NCBI GenBank assembly: GCA_030407005.1
Contig: JAUDYN010000001.1
Location: 2,046,001 to 2,110,000 of the forward strand
DNA: 64,000 nt
From: Desarmillaria ectypa
Taxonomy: Eukaryota; Basidiomycota; Agaricomycetes; Agaricales; Physalacriaceae
Reading direction: 5' to 3'
The notes under the pieces are model-generated. The model was not told where the DNA came from. It saw nothing but the letters and a program-made list of their open reading frames with translations, and did no database searches. Positions 48,345 to 60,656 of this stretch are shown piece by piece. A program made the position numbers and the translations under genes. Every line of letters begins with the position of its first letter. Position 1 is the first letter of the stretch.

Positions 48345-48655
48345 TTACAATCCGGAACTGAGCACTGTTGATAGATCATCGACGGTAGTTTGTACCTGTC
48401 GGGAAGAAGGCTGTACGGCAACAGAGATCGGTTGTACGAACTAGACGGTGGTCAATACCATGACCATAAAGAGGGGAAAGGGAGAATACGCACACTGGTG
48501 TAGAGGACCTGTGTCTCGCTATCCAGCTTTTCTCTCAATTCGGCATTTTGGAACTTGTGCGAAGACTTCTGCTTCTTCTTGAGCGCCTTTTTTGCAGCAT
48601 CCTGCTTTCCCTTTATCTTTGAAGCAGGGGAGCGCTTGCCATGCTTGCCAGCCAT
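48345..48655 (-). CDS. Small basic protein of unknown function, probably nuclear
   Basis: Two exons (48655-48494, 48440-48345) give 85 residues. The N-terminus is very basic (AGKHGKRSPASKIKGKQDA, then KKALKKKQKSSHKF), followed by a helical acidic stretch (LREKLDSETQVLYTS) and a short C-terminus with Val/Ser/Gln (QPISVAVQPSSRQVQ). Composition suggests a nucleic-acid-binding or ribosome-biogenesis protein; that is a guess. Its start codon is only 81 nt from that of the divergent bZIP gene. Confidence 0.65.
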
Positions 48656-48736
48656 GGAAGCGGAAGGAAAAATACTTATCCACGTGCAAAAAGGAATTCG
48701 CAATTCGAATGTTTGGTCTGGCTTTCAATTCTCTCC

Positions 48737-49431
48737 ATGTCTTCAAAACGCGGTCGCAAGCGAAATGACAATCTACCGCCCAATCGTGCCAGGGATGTCC
48801 AACGGGCCTTTCGAGAACGACGAGCAGCCCATTTACAGGTGGGTATATTGTCCTTTCATTGACGACGGACGTACTCATTCGTGCTCCGAAATTTGCCTAG
48901 GCAATGGAACAAAGAGTGGCTGAACTCGAGGTTGAGAATGACTGTCTGCGACGGGCACTCAATTTACCACCAGCAAGTCGGTCACCACTAGGCAGAGGGC
49001 CAACTGGCAAGGATATGCCCAAGGCGTATGCACCCGATGCACCGTCAGGCGATACCAGCACCGCCTTACCCCACCCTAGCCGGGATTCCTCGTCGAGTTC
49101 GCGGGGCTCGACTCGTGCCAGCTCGCTATCTCCTGGTACTCTCACCCTACCGCGCTCAGTGTCCGACATCGATGGCGGGCCATGGGATACATCGATGGTC
49201 ATAGAGGAGCAGCACTCAGACGTGCCCAGTTCCTCTGCCTCATCGTCCTACCCCATTCCTTCCATGAATTCCCAGTCATCATCCCGCAGCACCATGCCTG
49301 GGAACACATACATGCCCACCCAAAGCGGTTTTTCGCAATCTTCAGACCGAATGTCTTCATCCTACTCCAATAATTCAGGTTTCGTTATGCGTGATGAATC
49401 CGATCTCAAGATTCGCGATCCACGCTCCTGA
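48737..49431 (+). CDS. bZIP transcription factor
   Basis: Two exons (48737-48838, 48901-49431) give 210 residues. The basic region NLPPNRARDVQRAFRERRA joins directly to a leucine zipper (HLQ|AMEQRVAELEVENDCLRRAL) across the intron. The basic region resembles the Yap/Pap1 fungal group, but the NxxAQxxFR signature is altered to NRARDVQRAFR. The C-terminal two thirds are Ser-rich and likely disordered. No Yap-type Cys-rich redox domain is visible. A stress-response role is possible but not shown. Confidence 0.85.
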
Positions 49432-50990
49432 ATGGACTAGCCACCTTCATTCATATGTCTTCTTTCTCCAAAGCTCGTTGATCATCATATCCGGGCTTTT
49501 CGCTTTATCCATGCCTTCCCCGCGTGCCTCTACCCAGTGCCTGGTATTTGCAGCTGTGTTTCCCATCTCGAGATGCTGCGATGTCTATATTGCTCCTATG
49601 TGAAGTGGAACTTCGCGCGCGGCACCTCCTTCTCACCTTGTGCCTTGTAATCGATTGGGGCAAGGCCATTGCAAAGAAAACACATGTTGTACTCAATCTA
49701 CCACCCAAATTCTTGTAGCACCAAAGGACTCTTTTCGTGATAATATGGCGGACAAGGACTGTGCTTTGTCGACCCCGAATTCAGTATCTCTACTCAGATA
49801 AACCAAAATATCTATGACACGTAATTGCAATATTTATCCTTGCAATAGATACACCCCTGCGTATTCATCCATTACGACACTCTTCCTCAGACTGAATCTG
49901 GTACAATTTCGACAGAACTCCCCAGGTCCCATCTTCTAATAGTTTGATGTCGACGAACAAGAGCGAGCTCGCCAGTTCCGACAACCTTATCTTACGCCTT
50001 GATCGATTCTTTATCACAGCTTATCATAAGCAAACTTTCCGTCATTACCATATTTTCTGTCAGATTTCGATCTAGTTCGGGTACCAGTCTAATTTTGAAC
50101 TCTTCGTATCAAACACACTTCTTCAAAGGCATCTGTCTTCACGTGTTCGCAGAGCAGCTACCGTGGCGTTATTTGATTTGCGATTCGTAGGACATTCAGT
50201 GAGCGCGTAAATATATTCTATTGACTTGATGATAATCTGATGAACAAAGACTCTGCCAGGCGAAACCGCGCAACACAAATGAGCCACTGTATGCCTTGCA
50301 ATCTGCTTGTCCAAGGTTCGGAGCTACATTCTGCCGAGGCCCTCGTTGAAGTCATGCCAGTCTTTAGCTGCATTTGTGTTGCTGGTCCCGGAATCGGTGC
50401 TGTAAACTTTGATCACTGTAGTTTTATGTTTTGCGCATATTTTACACTCATATTTCAATATGTATACAGGTCCACGTTGGTGAAGGCCCATCACCTCAGA
50501 TATGTTTCAATGTGCTATGTAACGTGGAATGCATTGACCACAGCGGGGGTGCACCCACTAACCAAAGTTAACGGAGCATTGACAAATAATAGTATTGACA
50601 AACGCGCAATACATAGGTGCCCAGTCACCACTATCCAAGTTCGTCCTCCCTGCCGGATGTGATGAAGGCCAAGCAAGCTGTTTCTGCTCTATTTTCAACA
50701 CCGCCCGCTGCACTCATGAATATAGTATACATCACACGCCCCATGTTCACGGTAAACTATCTTGGCAGTTATACGTGGGGTCTGAGAGAAGCTTCTTTTT
50801 TACTAGAGAAATATACTCATTGTATAAGGTTTCCTAGTCCCCCAGTCATCCATTGCAATCATCGGTATCCAGTCGACAAACGCCTCCCGAATCCAAATTC
50901 AGCCTTAGTCAACTGTAAATATATCCTCATCAGTCCCTTTCATCCACTGCTGATCAGTGGTCAGCTCGAAGCAATGACATAGCCTGAAAC
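49432..50990. other. Intergenic region with no supported gene
   Basis: About 1.6 kb of A/T-rich sequence with only short frames. I found no recognisable domain, no terminal repeats and no tRNA. Confidence 0.4.
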
Positions 50991-51353
50991 TTACAGCAGG
51001 GATAGCGTCACATCCCCATGCACTCGCACCTTGATTAATATATCTACGGTCAAATTGAGATCTAGTCTCAGCTTCAGCCCGTCAGTTTGGCTTGCTCCCG
51101 GTTCACCAATGTCTTGCCCCATATCATCAAGGGCTGAGATGGGTTGGTCCCGATATCCGCTTCTTCTGAGTGCGCGGTTGGGGTCCTCGTTTCTGTTCAG
51201 AGCACGGCTGATGCCACCGCGATCCTGACGACGGGCTGGTTTGCCTTGAGGACGCTTCTCGGCTTGGGACATTGACGTGTGGACAACGGCGCTACTACTG
51301 ACATCAGTTTTGACGTCATATTGGTGTAAGGACATACTTTCTTGGAAACACAA
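50991..51353 (-). CDS. Small conserved fungal protein with a C-terminal LRLDLNL...HGDVTLSLL motif
   Basis: An open frame of 120 residues. The middle is basic and polar (KRPQGKPARRQDRGG). The last 30 residues, LKLRLDLNLTVDILIKV followed by HGDVTLSLL, match a motif I recall from many small fungal hypothetical proteins of about 100 residues. The start is uncertain; MSLHQYD or MSQAEKR are in-frame alternatives. The gene is isolated in a gene-poor stretch. Function unknown. Confidence 0.5.
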   Translation of the reverse strand: MCFQESMSLHQYDVKTDVSSSAVVHTSMSQAEKRPQGKPARRQDRGGISRALNRNEDPNRALRRSGYRDQPISALDDMGQDIGEPGASQTDGLKLRLDLNLTVDILIKVRVHGDVTLSLL

Positions 51354-53073
51354 ATCTAAGGGTCAGGAATAAGACGATGCAGGGCTTTGTCTGGAGATAT
51401 AATGGTGGACATTTTTGGATCTACACCAGAAGTTATTTTTCTCTACGTCCAATCTTTTTCAGGTCATGACTGAGGAAGCGAACGAAAGACCTTCGAGCAG
51501 GAGCGTTATAGTTTTTGAAAAGTGATCTATGATGACATTTGGTTCGTAAAAGGTGTACAGCTGTTCTATTGTACTCCACTGTACTTTCCACCAACCTTAT
51601 TGAATCGTAACTCTAAATGTTGACGCTTCCAGCTTTCAAAGGCTCTAATTCCTTCATAGTACAAAGCATATTTTTACACAACTTGGGCGAATGTCTGTTC
51701 CATACTTACAAGTGAAGTTTGCTTTTCCCAAAGATATTGTGAGCTAAGTTCCTGCGTTGTACTCCAAGAAGTTTGTAATCGAAGACCCTATTCAGCTTGT
51801 CGAGGAAGCTAAAGCTTGGCTGTATGTCTAGTTTCCAATTATCTTAGTGAGTTTGGCTCACAGCATTCCTGTATTAATCTATCAAAATGTGGTAAGAGAA
51901 CCTGTACTCGTCAAAACCATTCGAAATTGGGAAGAAATGATCCAAAGGCCATATTGACTTGACGTCGAGAACGACTCAGCACGTACGCTGTTGACACTGT
52001 CTTGTGGGTCGAGCCTGAATGTCAAGAATATTCAGGTTTGTAAACTTTCTCTGGTTCAGATATAATTGATCTGTTTTCACACCCCGCCGCATAACATTAC
52101 GGCAGGGAGCTAGAGCGTCCAGGCCAGGGATAAGCTCAGGGCAAGACTGAGGCATTTTCATGGGCACAATAGCACAATGAAGTCAATATACGACATTTCC
52201 CCATTCACTGGTGATATAGCATCAAGTAACAGGACCACAGCATGAGAGCAGTTCCGCGAGACTCATGAGACCATTCGAAACACAATCGGCATTATAAGTC
52301 CTCAAAGTCAGCTCACACTAATCCTTGAAAAAGGGCAATGGGGCCATAGTGCATCATTTCCGAAGGGGGTACTGGTTTATCTTCATACATATTTGCATCC
52401 TTTCGCTTCGCGTTCGACCTACTTGACTGTGTACTACCATTGACGGCGCTTCGCAAGGTCTTGCGACCTACATAATGAAAACAAAGCTAATGACAAGCAC
52501 AGCATTGGTTATTCGACCGCAAGAGATTATTCATCGCACTAAGGCTTCCTATGGAACCAGACCTTAGCTATTCCTAGGGTCGGAATATGAACACCGGACA
52601 GATCCAATATATTGTTGGTCGCTATGGACAAGCCAAAATCAAGATTGGATCCTGGACAGAGCCGCATGCTAAGGGGTGGAAGCATATGTACCCCAAGTTA
52701 GCCCAAGTTCGTACCGTCACAAGGCTCCGATGTCAAGCGTCCACCTGCAACGCACATGCATCATAAAGATACTAGGGGATTTTCTGATGACTCCGTATCA
52801 TTATCCTAACGGCACAGCGCATCCGATTATGTACCTTACGGCGGGCGAATGGAGCAACATGTATATACCAGTAATAGGAACAATGGACGTCATGCTTCAT
52901 CACCCCCACGACTCGATCGAATCAGCCGAAGACTGGGACCCCAACACATCGCCCGATTCGTCGATATTTGCGGTAGAATTTTCATTACTAGTTATTGAAG
53001 ATAGCTTGTCCAATCTTTCGGTCAAAGACAATTTCTACGATGACCAGATCAGGGACAACGGGATTATGTTGGT
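51354..53073. other. Intergenic region with no supported gene
   Basis: About 1.7 kb with stops in all frames at short intervals. A plus-strand frame at 52676-53137 partly overlaps the 3' end of the minus-strand gene and has no recognised domain. Confidence 0.35.
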
Positions 53074-54794
53074 TCAACAAGGACTTACTCTGTCTTCAAC
53101 GCTTGTTACGCCGATGGAAGAGGACCTCGAGCATTGAAGCGGAGAAAGATAGATGCCAGGAGCAGGAGCAAAGGCAGGCATGCGTTCCTCTTTCGAGAGG
53201 ATTTGTCGTTCATCCTCCATTGTTGCCGGAGATGTCAGTGGCGGTCCTATCGTTTGGTGCGCTTCGGAAGGCTGGACAAAGCAGAAGGGTCCAGGAGGTG
53301 AACTGTAGCGCCGGGGCGTAGATGTCTGAGGGTAAGGCGATGTCCACGTTAACTTGTCGGCGTTATCGACACGTCCCCCGGCTGGTATAGGCTGTCCAAG
53401 TCCTTCAGTTACTCCCACTTCCTGCCTGTCATCACTCAGGTGGTCTGTGGGTGATTCGGATGGAACAGAGAAAGCTTGTGGTTCAGTAGTTCCGCTTCTA
53501 TCGTAAGACTTCCATTGGAAATCCGACTCGGCGCATTCCACGTTGTATTTGATCTCAAAAGCAGGGTCAGAAGAACTCGAACTTTCAGCAGGCGAGTCGA
53601 AGTCAACAGGGCGAGAGATCAAATAACCGGGTCCCGGCGTAGAGAATATGTTTTGAAACCGAGACATATCTATTCCTTCTCTTCGGTGGAGGAAAACATG
53701 AGAAATCAGAGCCTCGTCCTGCTTTACTTCACCCAACGAATAATCAGCAATGGGAATGTTCGAGCATGGCGTAAGCATGTGTTGAGAATAAGGTGAAGCA
53801 AGGCAGTTATGGAAAAGTTGAGAGGCGCTTGTTGGCATATCCCTGAAACGGGCGTGTTCTGGAGGAGGCGCCATGACTGAAGTCGGTTGTGGGTTGTGAA
53901 AATCGATAGTGAAGTTGTCGCGCAATTCAGCAGGAAGGGGCGGGTCTGGCGAGTCAATTTCGAATAGCTGAGGGTGTGATGAGGGATCAAATGAGCGATA
54001 AGAATGTGGTCTTGAAGCATCACGACAAGATGGGTTAGGATGTTGGGGCGGTGGTGGCGGTGACAAAGTTAGCGCTCTTGCTAAAATCGGCGAAGGGTGG
54101 AGGACAGAAACTTGTAAAGCAGGACCAGGCCTAGTAAATGGGATGAAAGATAGAGAATGTAGGTCGTTGACTTGAGTCAGTTTCGGCAAAATTTTGGATC
54201 TGTCAGAATAAGGAAAAACAGTAGCATGAAGTTCCATTTTGTCAGCTTCAAGGACACTGAATGCGAACGGGCTCTCTCCGTCGGAGAAATATACCGGATC
54301 GCAGTCATTTGGATCTTTCAAAGAAGATGACATGGGTTGGTCCATAGAAGAAGGTAAGAGTAGACGCAATGGGTGATTCTCATCTAGCGATAGGAACGCG
54401 TCGGATAGCCAGCTAGGTAATGCTTCGGAAGATCGATGATTGCTGAAGTTCTAGCAAGCATCGCATAAGGATGTCATCTAGCATAGCGAATATCGGCAAG
54501 AACCTCACGATCCAACATAGAACTATCCTGGTTTTCGCCCTGGGACACCGTTCCCTGCTTCGTTTTTATGACAGAAAAATCCTTGCCTAGCCTTCCAGAT
54601 TGGAGGATATTATATGCATCCAGAGGTGTGGTGGGCATCACATAGCTATTGTTGGAAGATGAGCCAGCTGAACGCGTCCGGTCGCGCCTATCAGGAGAGC
54701 GACACACGACATTCACGGTGTCCATCATGCGGTCAAATCGTGAATTAAGTCCCGTTCGTTGTCGCTTCGGTGCAGGTGTAATATCTGAAGACAT
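53074..54794 (-). CDS. Proline/serine-rich hypothetical protein
   Basis: Two exons (54794-54504 and 54450-53074) give 555 residues. The first exon begins MSSDITPAPKRQRTGLNSRF, with a basic segment that could be a nuclear signal, and contains TPLDAYNILQSGRLGKDFSV. The second begins NFSNHRSSEALPSWLSDAFL and is long, Pro/Ser-rich and probably disordered. A short ordered-looking piece near the C-terminus reads PAPGIYLSPLQ. No catalytic or DNA-binding motif is recognised. The 53-nt intron is supported by phase and by a stop (TGA) if unspliced. Confidence 0.6.
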
Positions 54795-55412
54795 TGAAGC
54801 GTTCGTTTCACTGAAGCTGATACAACGCACCCTGTATATGCGCGAAAAGAGACGAGAACCCAGACTTGGACCTAGAAATACGGTCAGAGTGTAGCTGTAT
54901 CATTAGGTGGATACATACCTCGGTTCGACCAGATCTGCCTCTGAAAACTTGCGTGAGCGTGCAGGCATGTCTTCCAATGTTATCCAAAAAATGAAGAGCG
55001 TCGTGGTCGTACTTACGAGAGAAAGGTAAGGCGATTGCTTAGACTGTCAGTTTATGTGTTCGGTCACCGCTTTCACTTCGACCAACAAATGTCTTCTCAA
55101 AATCATCCTATGAACAGGTATCCTACGTTTCCCTTACCGCTGCTGAACGCGTGCCGGCCTCAGTAGTGAAATATCGCTAGTTCGAACGAGAACAATAAAG
55201 ACGGACGATATTCCACAAAACAGCCACGGGCGCCGCATCTACGCCAGTATCCAAGGGCTGACAGAATGTTGCTTCCAGCCCTCTAGTCGCAGAAGATGGT
55301 CGATATATGTGCAAATTCTTATCGTCAGATTCGTAATACATTTTCTGCCTCCGCTTTATCATCAGCCGGCTGATAACGGTGGGACATAACTTTTCTCCTT
55401 TCAACCACAAGG

Positions 55413-57795
55413 ATGGAGTCCTGGTATCTCTTTGGAGAAGGCAAGGCTGGTCATAGTGAAATACCTCTGCCTGCATTGTCTTCACTAGAGACTCGGAGGT
55501 CGAGGAACTTGAAACCTCATGTAGTCTCCCTTTGCTGCTTCTTGGGTCTTCTGGCATGGACCAGCCTATGCCAACGACATCAGCCGCCAGATTCACGGGC
55601 TATTACTCAGCAAAGTCGCAATCCTGCATATCTCATCGAGGCAGAACATGGTGCTGTCGCGTCGGAGAACAAGCGTTGCTCCGACATTGGCGTCGACGTT
55701 CTCAAAGACGGGGGCAATGCCGTAGACGCGATCATTAGTACGACTTTCTGTGTTGGGGTTGTCAATATGTTCTCGTATGTCGCGAGTACAACATTTCTCC
55801 TCGATTCTTCTTAAGGCCTGCTCAGGTCTGGTATCGGCGGAGGCGGCTTCATGACCGTTCGCATCCCACCTAAAGACGCCAATTCCTCTTCACAAGTGTT
55901 TAATATTGACTTCCGGGAAATGGCTCCTGCATTGTCGAACTCGTCCATGTTCCCGGCTGGATCAAATTCCTCAAGGTTTGGAGGCCTGTCGGTGGCCGTG
56001 CCAGGAGAAGTTCGTGGGCTGGAAGAGGTGCACAAGAGATGGGGAACACTTCCATGGAAGAGGCTTCTGCAACCCAGTGTCGACTTGGCTGCCGGTTGGC
56101 AGGTCGATAGGGAGTTGGGACGCAGAATTCCGGTGCGGAATAATTATTCTGATACTCGCACTCTTTTGCGACTGACGTGTTTATAGTGGTTTGCTGATTT
56201 GATGCTGGGAAATCTGGATTGGCGTGATGTTTTTGCTCCGAATGGAGTGCTTCTGAAAGAAGGAGAAATAATCAGAAGAGCGAACTATTCCAGGACACTT
56301 GCGATGATAGCCACTGATGGTGCCGATGCCTTCTACAAAGTATGCTTGGCCGTGCTCTCCTGCAGCTTGCACTTAACCATGTGCTAGGGCCCTATTGCAG
56401 ATGCACTTGTTCAGAAGATCGCCGCCACTGGTGGTATTCTGTCTCATGCTGATCTCGAAAGGTACAAAGTGAAAGTGACGCGAGCTCTCCAAGGGACTTA
56501 TAGAGGTCGCAAGATATATACCACCCACGCACCTACCTCGGGACCCGGTGAGGATGAATACTTCTCTTCTCTATGAAGGTGTCTGACAAGGTCCCCAGCC
56601 CTACTTCATATGCTCAATCTGATAGAAAAGTATGACTTAGAGAAACGAAATGGTGTCAACACGCATAGATTAGTTGAGGCAATGAAATTCGGGTTTGCAG
56701 CACGGTCGGTAGCACCCACAGCAGGTTCCCGCAGCAACTCTGACATCCTTTTAGTACTAGAATATGCGACCCCGATTTCCAAAATAATACCGACGTCATA
56801 AAGTCTATATCTACTAAAGCGTTTGCCAACATCATTTTCCCTAATATTACGGATGTGAGGCGTCCGTCCACTACTCTTGTCGTTACGCTCATATAATACT
56901 CAGGGTCATACGCATCCACCTGATTACTATAACCCCAAATATGATGTCTTGACAGATCATGGAACGGTGAGTACCCGCAACACTGTAAACAATATCAGCC
57001 GATTAATTCGTGAATATCAGAGTCATACATCCATAGTCGACAAAAACGGCATGGCAGTGTCGCTAACGTCCACCATAAACCTTGTTTTTGGGTCAGCGGT
57101 TCTTGACCCAGTGACCGGTATCATTCTAAACGACGAGGTGCGGTGTTACTCCATTTGTTAGTGTTTTGCTCACTCAGCACATTTAGATGGATGACTTCAG
57201 TGTTCCTGGGATGCCTAATGGATTCGGATTATGGCCTTCACCATGTACGTTGAATTCCCGTTCTATACTGTCTCCCTGATGTGTGGTTCCAAAGATAACT
57301 ATCCTGAGCCCGGAAAGCGTCCCCTGTCGTCGACATCACCAACAATCATCGAGGATGCCGATGGGTCTTTCTACCTGAGCATCGGTGGATCTGGAGGATC
57401 TCGAATCTTTCCAGCTGTCTTCCAAGTGTTACTGAATCTTGACTGGGACTTGAATCTCAGCGAGGCTATTGAATTTGGCCGACTTCACGATCAACTATAT
57501 CCCCTTTTCCTAGATGCCGATAACGTGTATCCCAGCGACATTCTGGATGACTTAAGAAGCAGGGGGCACAATGTCACTGGTATGATCATATTCAACATTA
57601 TTGGAACTTGTATTATTGATTTTCTACAGTTGCCGATGTAACTCGCGTCGCGGCCGTTGTACAGGGTGTTATGATAAAGGATGGGAAGATTTTTGGTAAG
57701 CGCTTTATCCAACTCACAGTCTGTAGCAGTCTTTCATGTTCGAGTCCGAAGCTGCGAGCGATTCTCGTAAAAATGGCATAGCAGCAGGATATTGA
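55413..57795 (+). CDS. Gamma-glutamyltransferase (membrane-anchored)
   Basis: Cleaves the gamma-glutamyl bond of glutathione and its conjugates at the cell surface or vacuole. The N-terminus has one hydrophobic anchor ([18 protein letters not shown]). Landmarks are [69 protein letters not shown] and HAPTSGP. The self-cleavage site is DHGT joined by splicing to [10 protein letters not shown]; the nucleophilic Thr is the last codon before the 56967 intron. Further on come [23 protein letters not shown] and [10 protein letters not shown]. The C-terminus is [16 protein letters not shown], reached across two introns, ending at 57795. About a dozen exons; all junctions I tested keep frame. Confidence 0.9.
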
Positions 57796-58031
57796 TGATA
57801 CGAACTGTATGTAATACCAACGGATCTCATTTTGCAAGTACGAAAATGTGTCCATAGGCTATCAAGGCAGTCTTTCCGCTACTTGAACGCTAGAGCTGGT
57901 CCTTGGTCCCAGCCGGGCCTGAGAGCGGTAAGCGCCTCAGGGACTGGCTACTGCCCATGCCCTAGTAATTTGTAGAATCAACGCGTTTTTTTTTGTCACG
58001 CCTCATGGTTTGTCACACCTGATCTGCCTTG

Positions 58032-58052
58032 CCCCCCCCCCCCCCCCCCCCC
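58032..58052. repeat. Homopolymer tract of 21 C
   Basis: An uninterrupted run of C, about 370 nt before the mannanase start codon and 237 nt after the gamma-glutamyltransferase stop. Runs of this length are prone to sequencing and replication slippage, so the true length is uncertain. Confidence 0.9.
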
Positions 58053-58379
58053 ATCTGACGGTGGCACGCTGGATGTGAGCTGGGCAAGTTGAGTATCAGT
58101 GCCTCGGACTTGGGTGATTACCAACCACCCCACCATTCATTTAACTATGCAAACTTTTTGGAAAGTTTGGAGTTATACACCGATATCGACACCGCTAGTT
58201 CGTCCGCTGCCAGCTCAAAGGTTCACTTCCATGATCATCAAGTGTTCATCAACGGAACGTCCGGTTCGGAGGATTTTCGCCTATACTCATCACGCGTCTA
58301 ATCAATCTCTTTCTAAGACGGCGCTACTTCGCTGAATTATGTTCCAGCAACCGCGAAATTTATCCAGCTACCACTTTAG

Positions 58380-58387
58380 TATAAAAA
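58380..58387 (+). promoter_or_regulatory. TATA box of the mannanase gene
   Basis: TATAAAAA lies 41 nt before the mannanase ATG. Confidence 0.45.
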
Positions 58388-58420
58388 TCCCACTACAGAG
58401 AGCAAGTGTTGACTTGGAAG

Positions 58421-60483
58421 ATGCATCTGCTCACATTTCTGTCTGTGAGTATATTCCTGTGCTCTGCGTTCGCTGCTGTTCCTGAGTGGGGCCAATGTGG
58501 CGGCATTGGATGGACAGGACAGACCAGTTCGTAACTTAACAGTAATTCAGAATGCTGGTTATAAGCTGATTCCACAATAACAGCTTGCGTTAGTGGTACA
58601 GTCTGCACATTTCTTAATGATTACTATTATCAATGTCTGCCTGGAACGACCACATCAACGACCACCTCTCACACTACTGCTACTTCAACAACCGTTTCTT
58701 CTACTTCTCACACAACTGCTACTTCAACCACGGCTTCCGTGCCATCTTCTACTGGTTTTGTCACAACCTCTGGCACACAGTTCCGTCTCAACGGTGCCAA
58801 ATTTACCGTTTTTGGGTAAGACATTCACATCGCCACGCTGTGATCAGTGTGATGTTCTAATGAATATCTTGACAGCGCCAACTCGTACTGGGTCGGGCTG
58901 ATGGGCTATAGCGCTTCCGATATGAATGCAGCCTTCGCAGACATTGCGGCTACGGGTGCTACTGTCGTCCGCACATGGTAAGCTTTCGTACAGAATATTG
59001 CCGTGTTCTTATCCCAACGGGCATTGTGTTTCTAGGGGCTTCAATGAGGTAACAAGTCCTAACGGGATTTATTACCAGAGTTGGTCCGGAAGTACACCAA
59101 CCGTCAATACAGGTTCTACAGGTCTTCAAAACTTTGGTACGTTCAAAGCGTGGCCGAAATAAAGAAAATCTAACCCACTGTCTACTTAGATGCCGTCATT
59201 GCTGCCGCTGCTACACACGGCATACGGCTTATTGTTGCCTTGTCTGTGTTTATTTTTTTTCTTATGATACGAATTTCGCGCTGATTCTGTTTATCAGAAC
59301 GAACAACTGGTAAATGTTTTGATATCATAGAACCCTTCCATAGTGACAGCGCATCTTAGGTCCGACTATGGTGGAATGGACGTATATGTTAACCAAATTG
59401 TCGGATCTGGCTCTGCGCACGATTTATTCTATACCGACTATGATGTCATAGTAAGTGATTTCAGTACTTTCTATCTTCACTGGTTAAACATATATCTGTA
59501 GTCTGCTTATATGAACTACGTCAAGGTGTTCGTCTCGCGCTATGTGAACGAACCTACCATTCTAGCTTGGGAGCTTGCAAATGAGCCTAGGTGCAAGGGA
59601 AGTACGGGGTACGTTTGCTATGAAAGTTGAACGTCCCGGAATTCTGGCCGCTGAAATCTATGTTGTGAATAGGACGACCTCTGGATCATGTACTATAACG
59701 ACCATCACAAAATGGGCTGCGACAATTTCGGCGTACATCAAGTCGATCGATGCCAACCATCTAGTCGCGATAGGCGATGAGGGATTCTACAACGAACCTA
59801 ACGCACCGACTTATCCATATCAGTACGCATTTTTGTCGAATTATGCTCCTTCATAGACTAAACCAATACTTTTGGATTCAGAGGTAGCGAAGGTATCGAC
59901 TTTGATGCAAATTTGGCCATTAGTAGCATTGATTTCGGTACATTCCATGTGCATGCCTTTATTGAGAAAACATCTGAGCACTCCTGCTTAATTATCACCT
60001 TTCTAGTCCTACCCTGTACGTCCGCTTCATGTAACAGTAACCAAAAATCGACCTTATACGATTGCAGCTCAGCTGGGGTCAAACCAGCAACCCTCAGGGA
60101 TGGGGCACACAATGGATCACTGATCATGCAATCTCAATGACGGCTGCGGGAAAACCCGTGATCTTAGAGGAGTTTGGAGTCACCACCAATCAAACTGCTG
60201 TTTATAACACCTGGTATCAGGAAGTTGTCTCTTCAGGTATTACTGGTGCTCTTATCTGGTAAGAAACGGACTCCTTTACGTTGTTGGAGAAATTTAATTC
60301 TTTGCAGGCAAGCTGGTTCTTATTTATCATCGTACGTTCTGCGTCAAATTTTTCGATGGAATCATTCGGGCTAAACTTTATCACAGCGGAGCTACTCCGG
60401 ACGACGGATACGCCATTTATCCTGATGACCCCGTATATGCCCTGGAAACCTCCTATGCGGCTACATTGAAAGCGCGGGCGTAG
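58421..60483 (+). CDS. GH5 (subfamily 7 type) endo-beta-1,4-mannanase with N-terminal CBM1, secreted
   Basis: Secreted hemicellulase. Domain order is signal peptide ([17 protein letters not shown]), CBM1 ([14 protein letters not shown], then CVSGTVC, ending YYYQCLPG), a Thr/Ser linker and the GH5 domain. The linker holds two 27-nt units in tandem (58667-58693 and 58706-58732). Landmarks are [43 protein letters not shown] (acid/base Glu), FGTFH...SWG and PVILEEFGV (nucleophile Glu). A 9-nt exon (60007-60015, SYP) lies between FGTFH and LSWG. Introns near 59237 and 59585 need uncommon but acceptable donors (GTCTGT, GTACGT). The stop is at 60483. The product is intact. Confidence 0.92.
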
Positions 60484-60656
60484 AATAGGGTAGAATAGTT
60501 TTTGCTTCAATATGGTAGCCGAGCGGCTTGACTATGTAGTAAATAAAAATAGCACTGTTGTCACGATCGATCGATACCTCCTTGAACCTGACACGTCAAC
60601 TTCCTTCCGCTCTTCCACGATCTTCGTACTTTGAAAGGGCGTACAGAAGACATAAC

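Noticed and set aside
50240..50982. Overlapping plus-strand frames in the gene-poor region
   Set aside because: Short, no domain, and no splice pattern that joins them into a sensible protein.
52676..53137. Plus-strand frame of 153 codons
   Set aside because: No recognised family, composition typical of random frames, and it overlaps the 3' end of the minus-strand gene. It could be checked for transcription.
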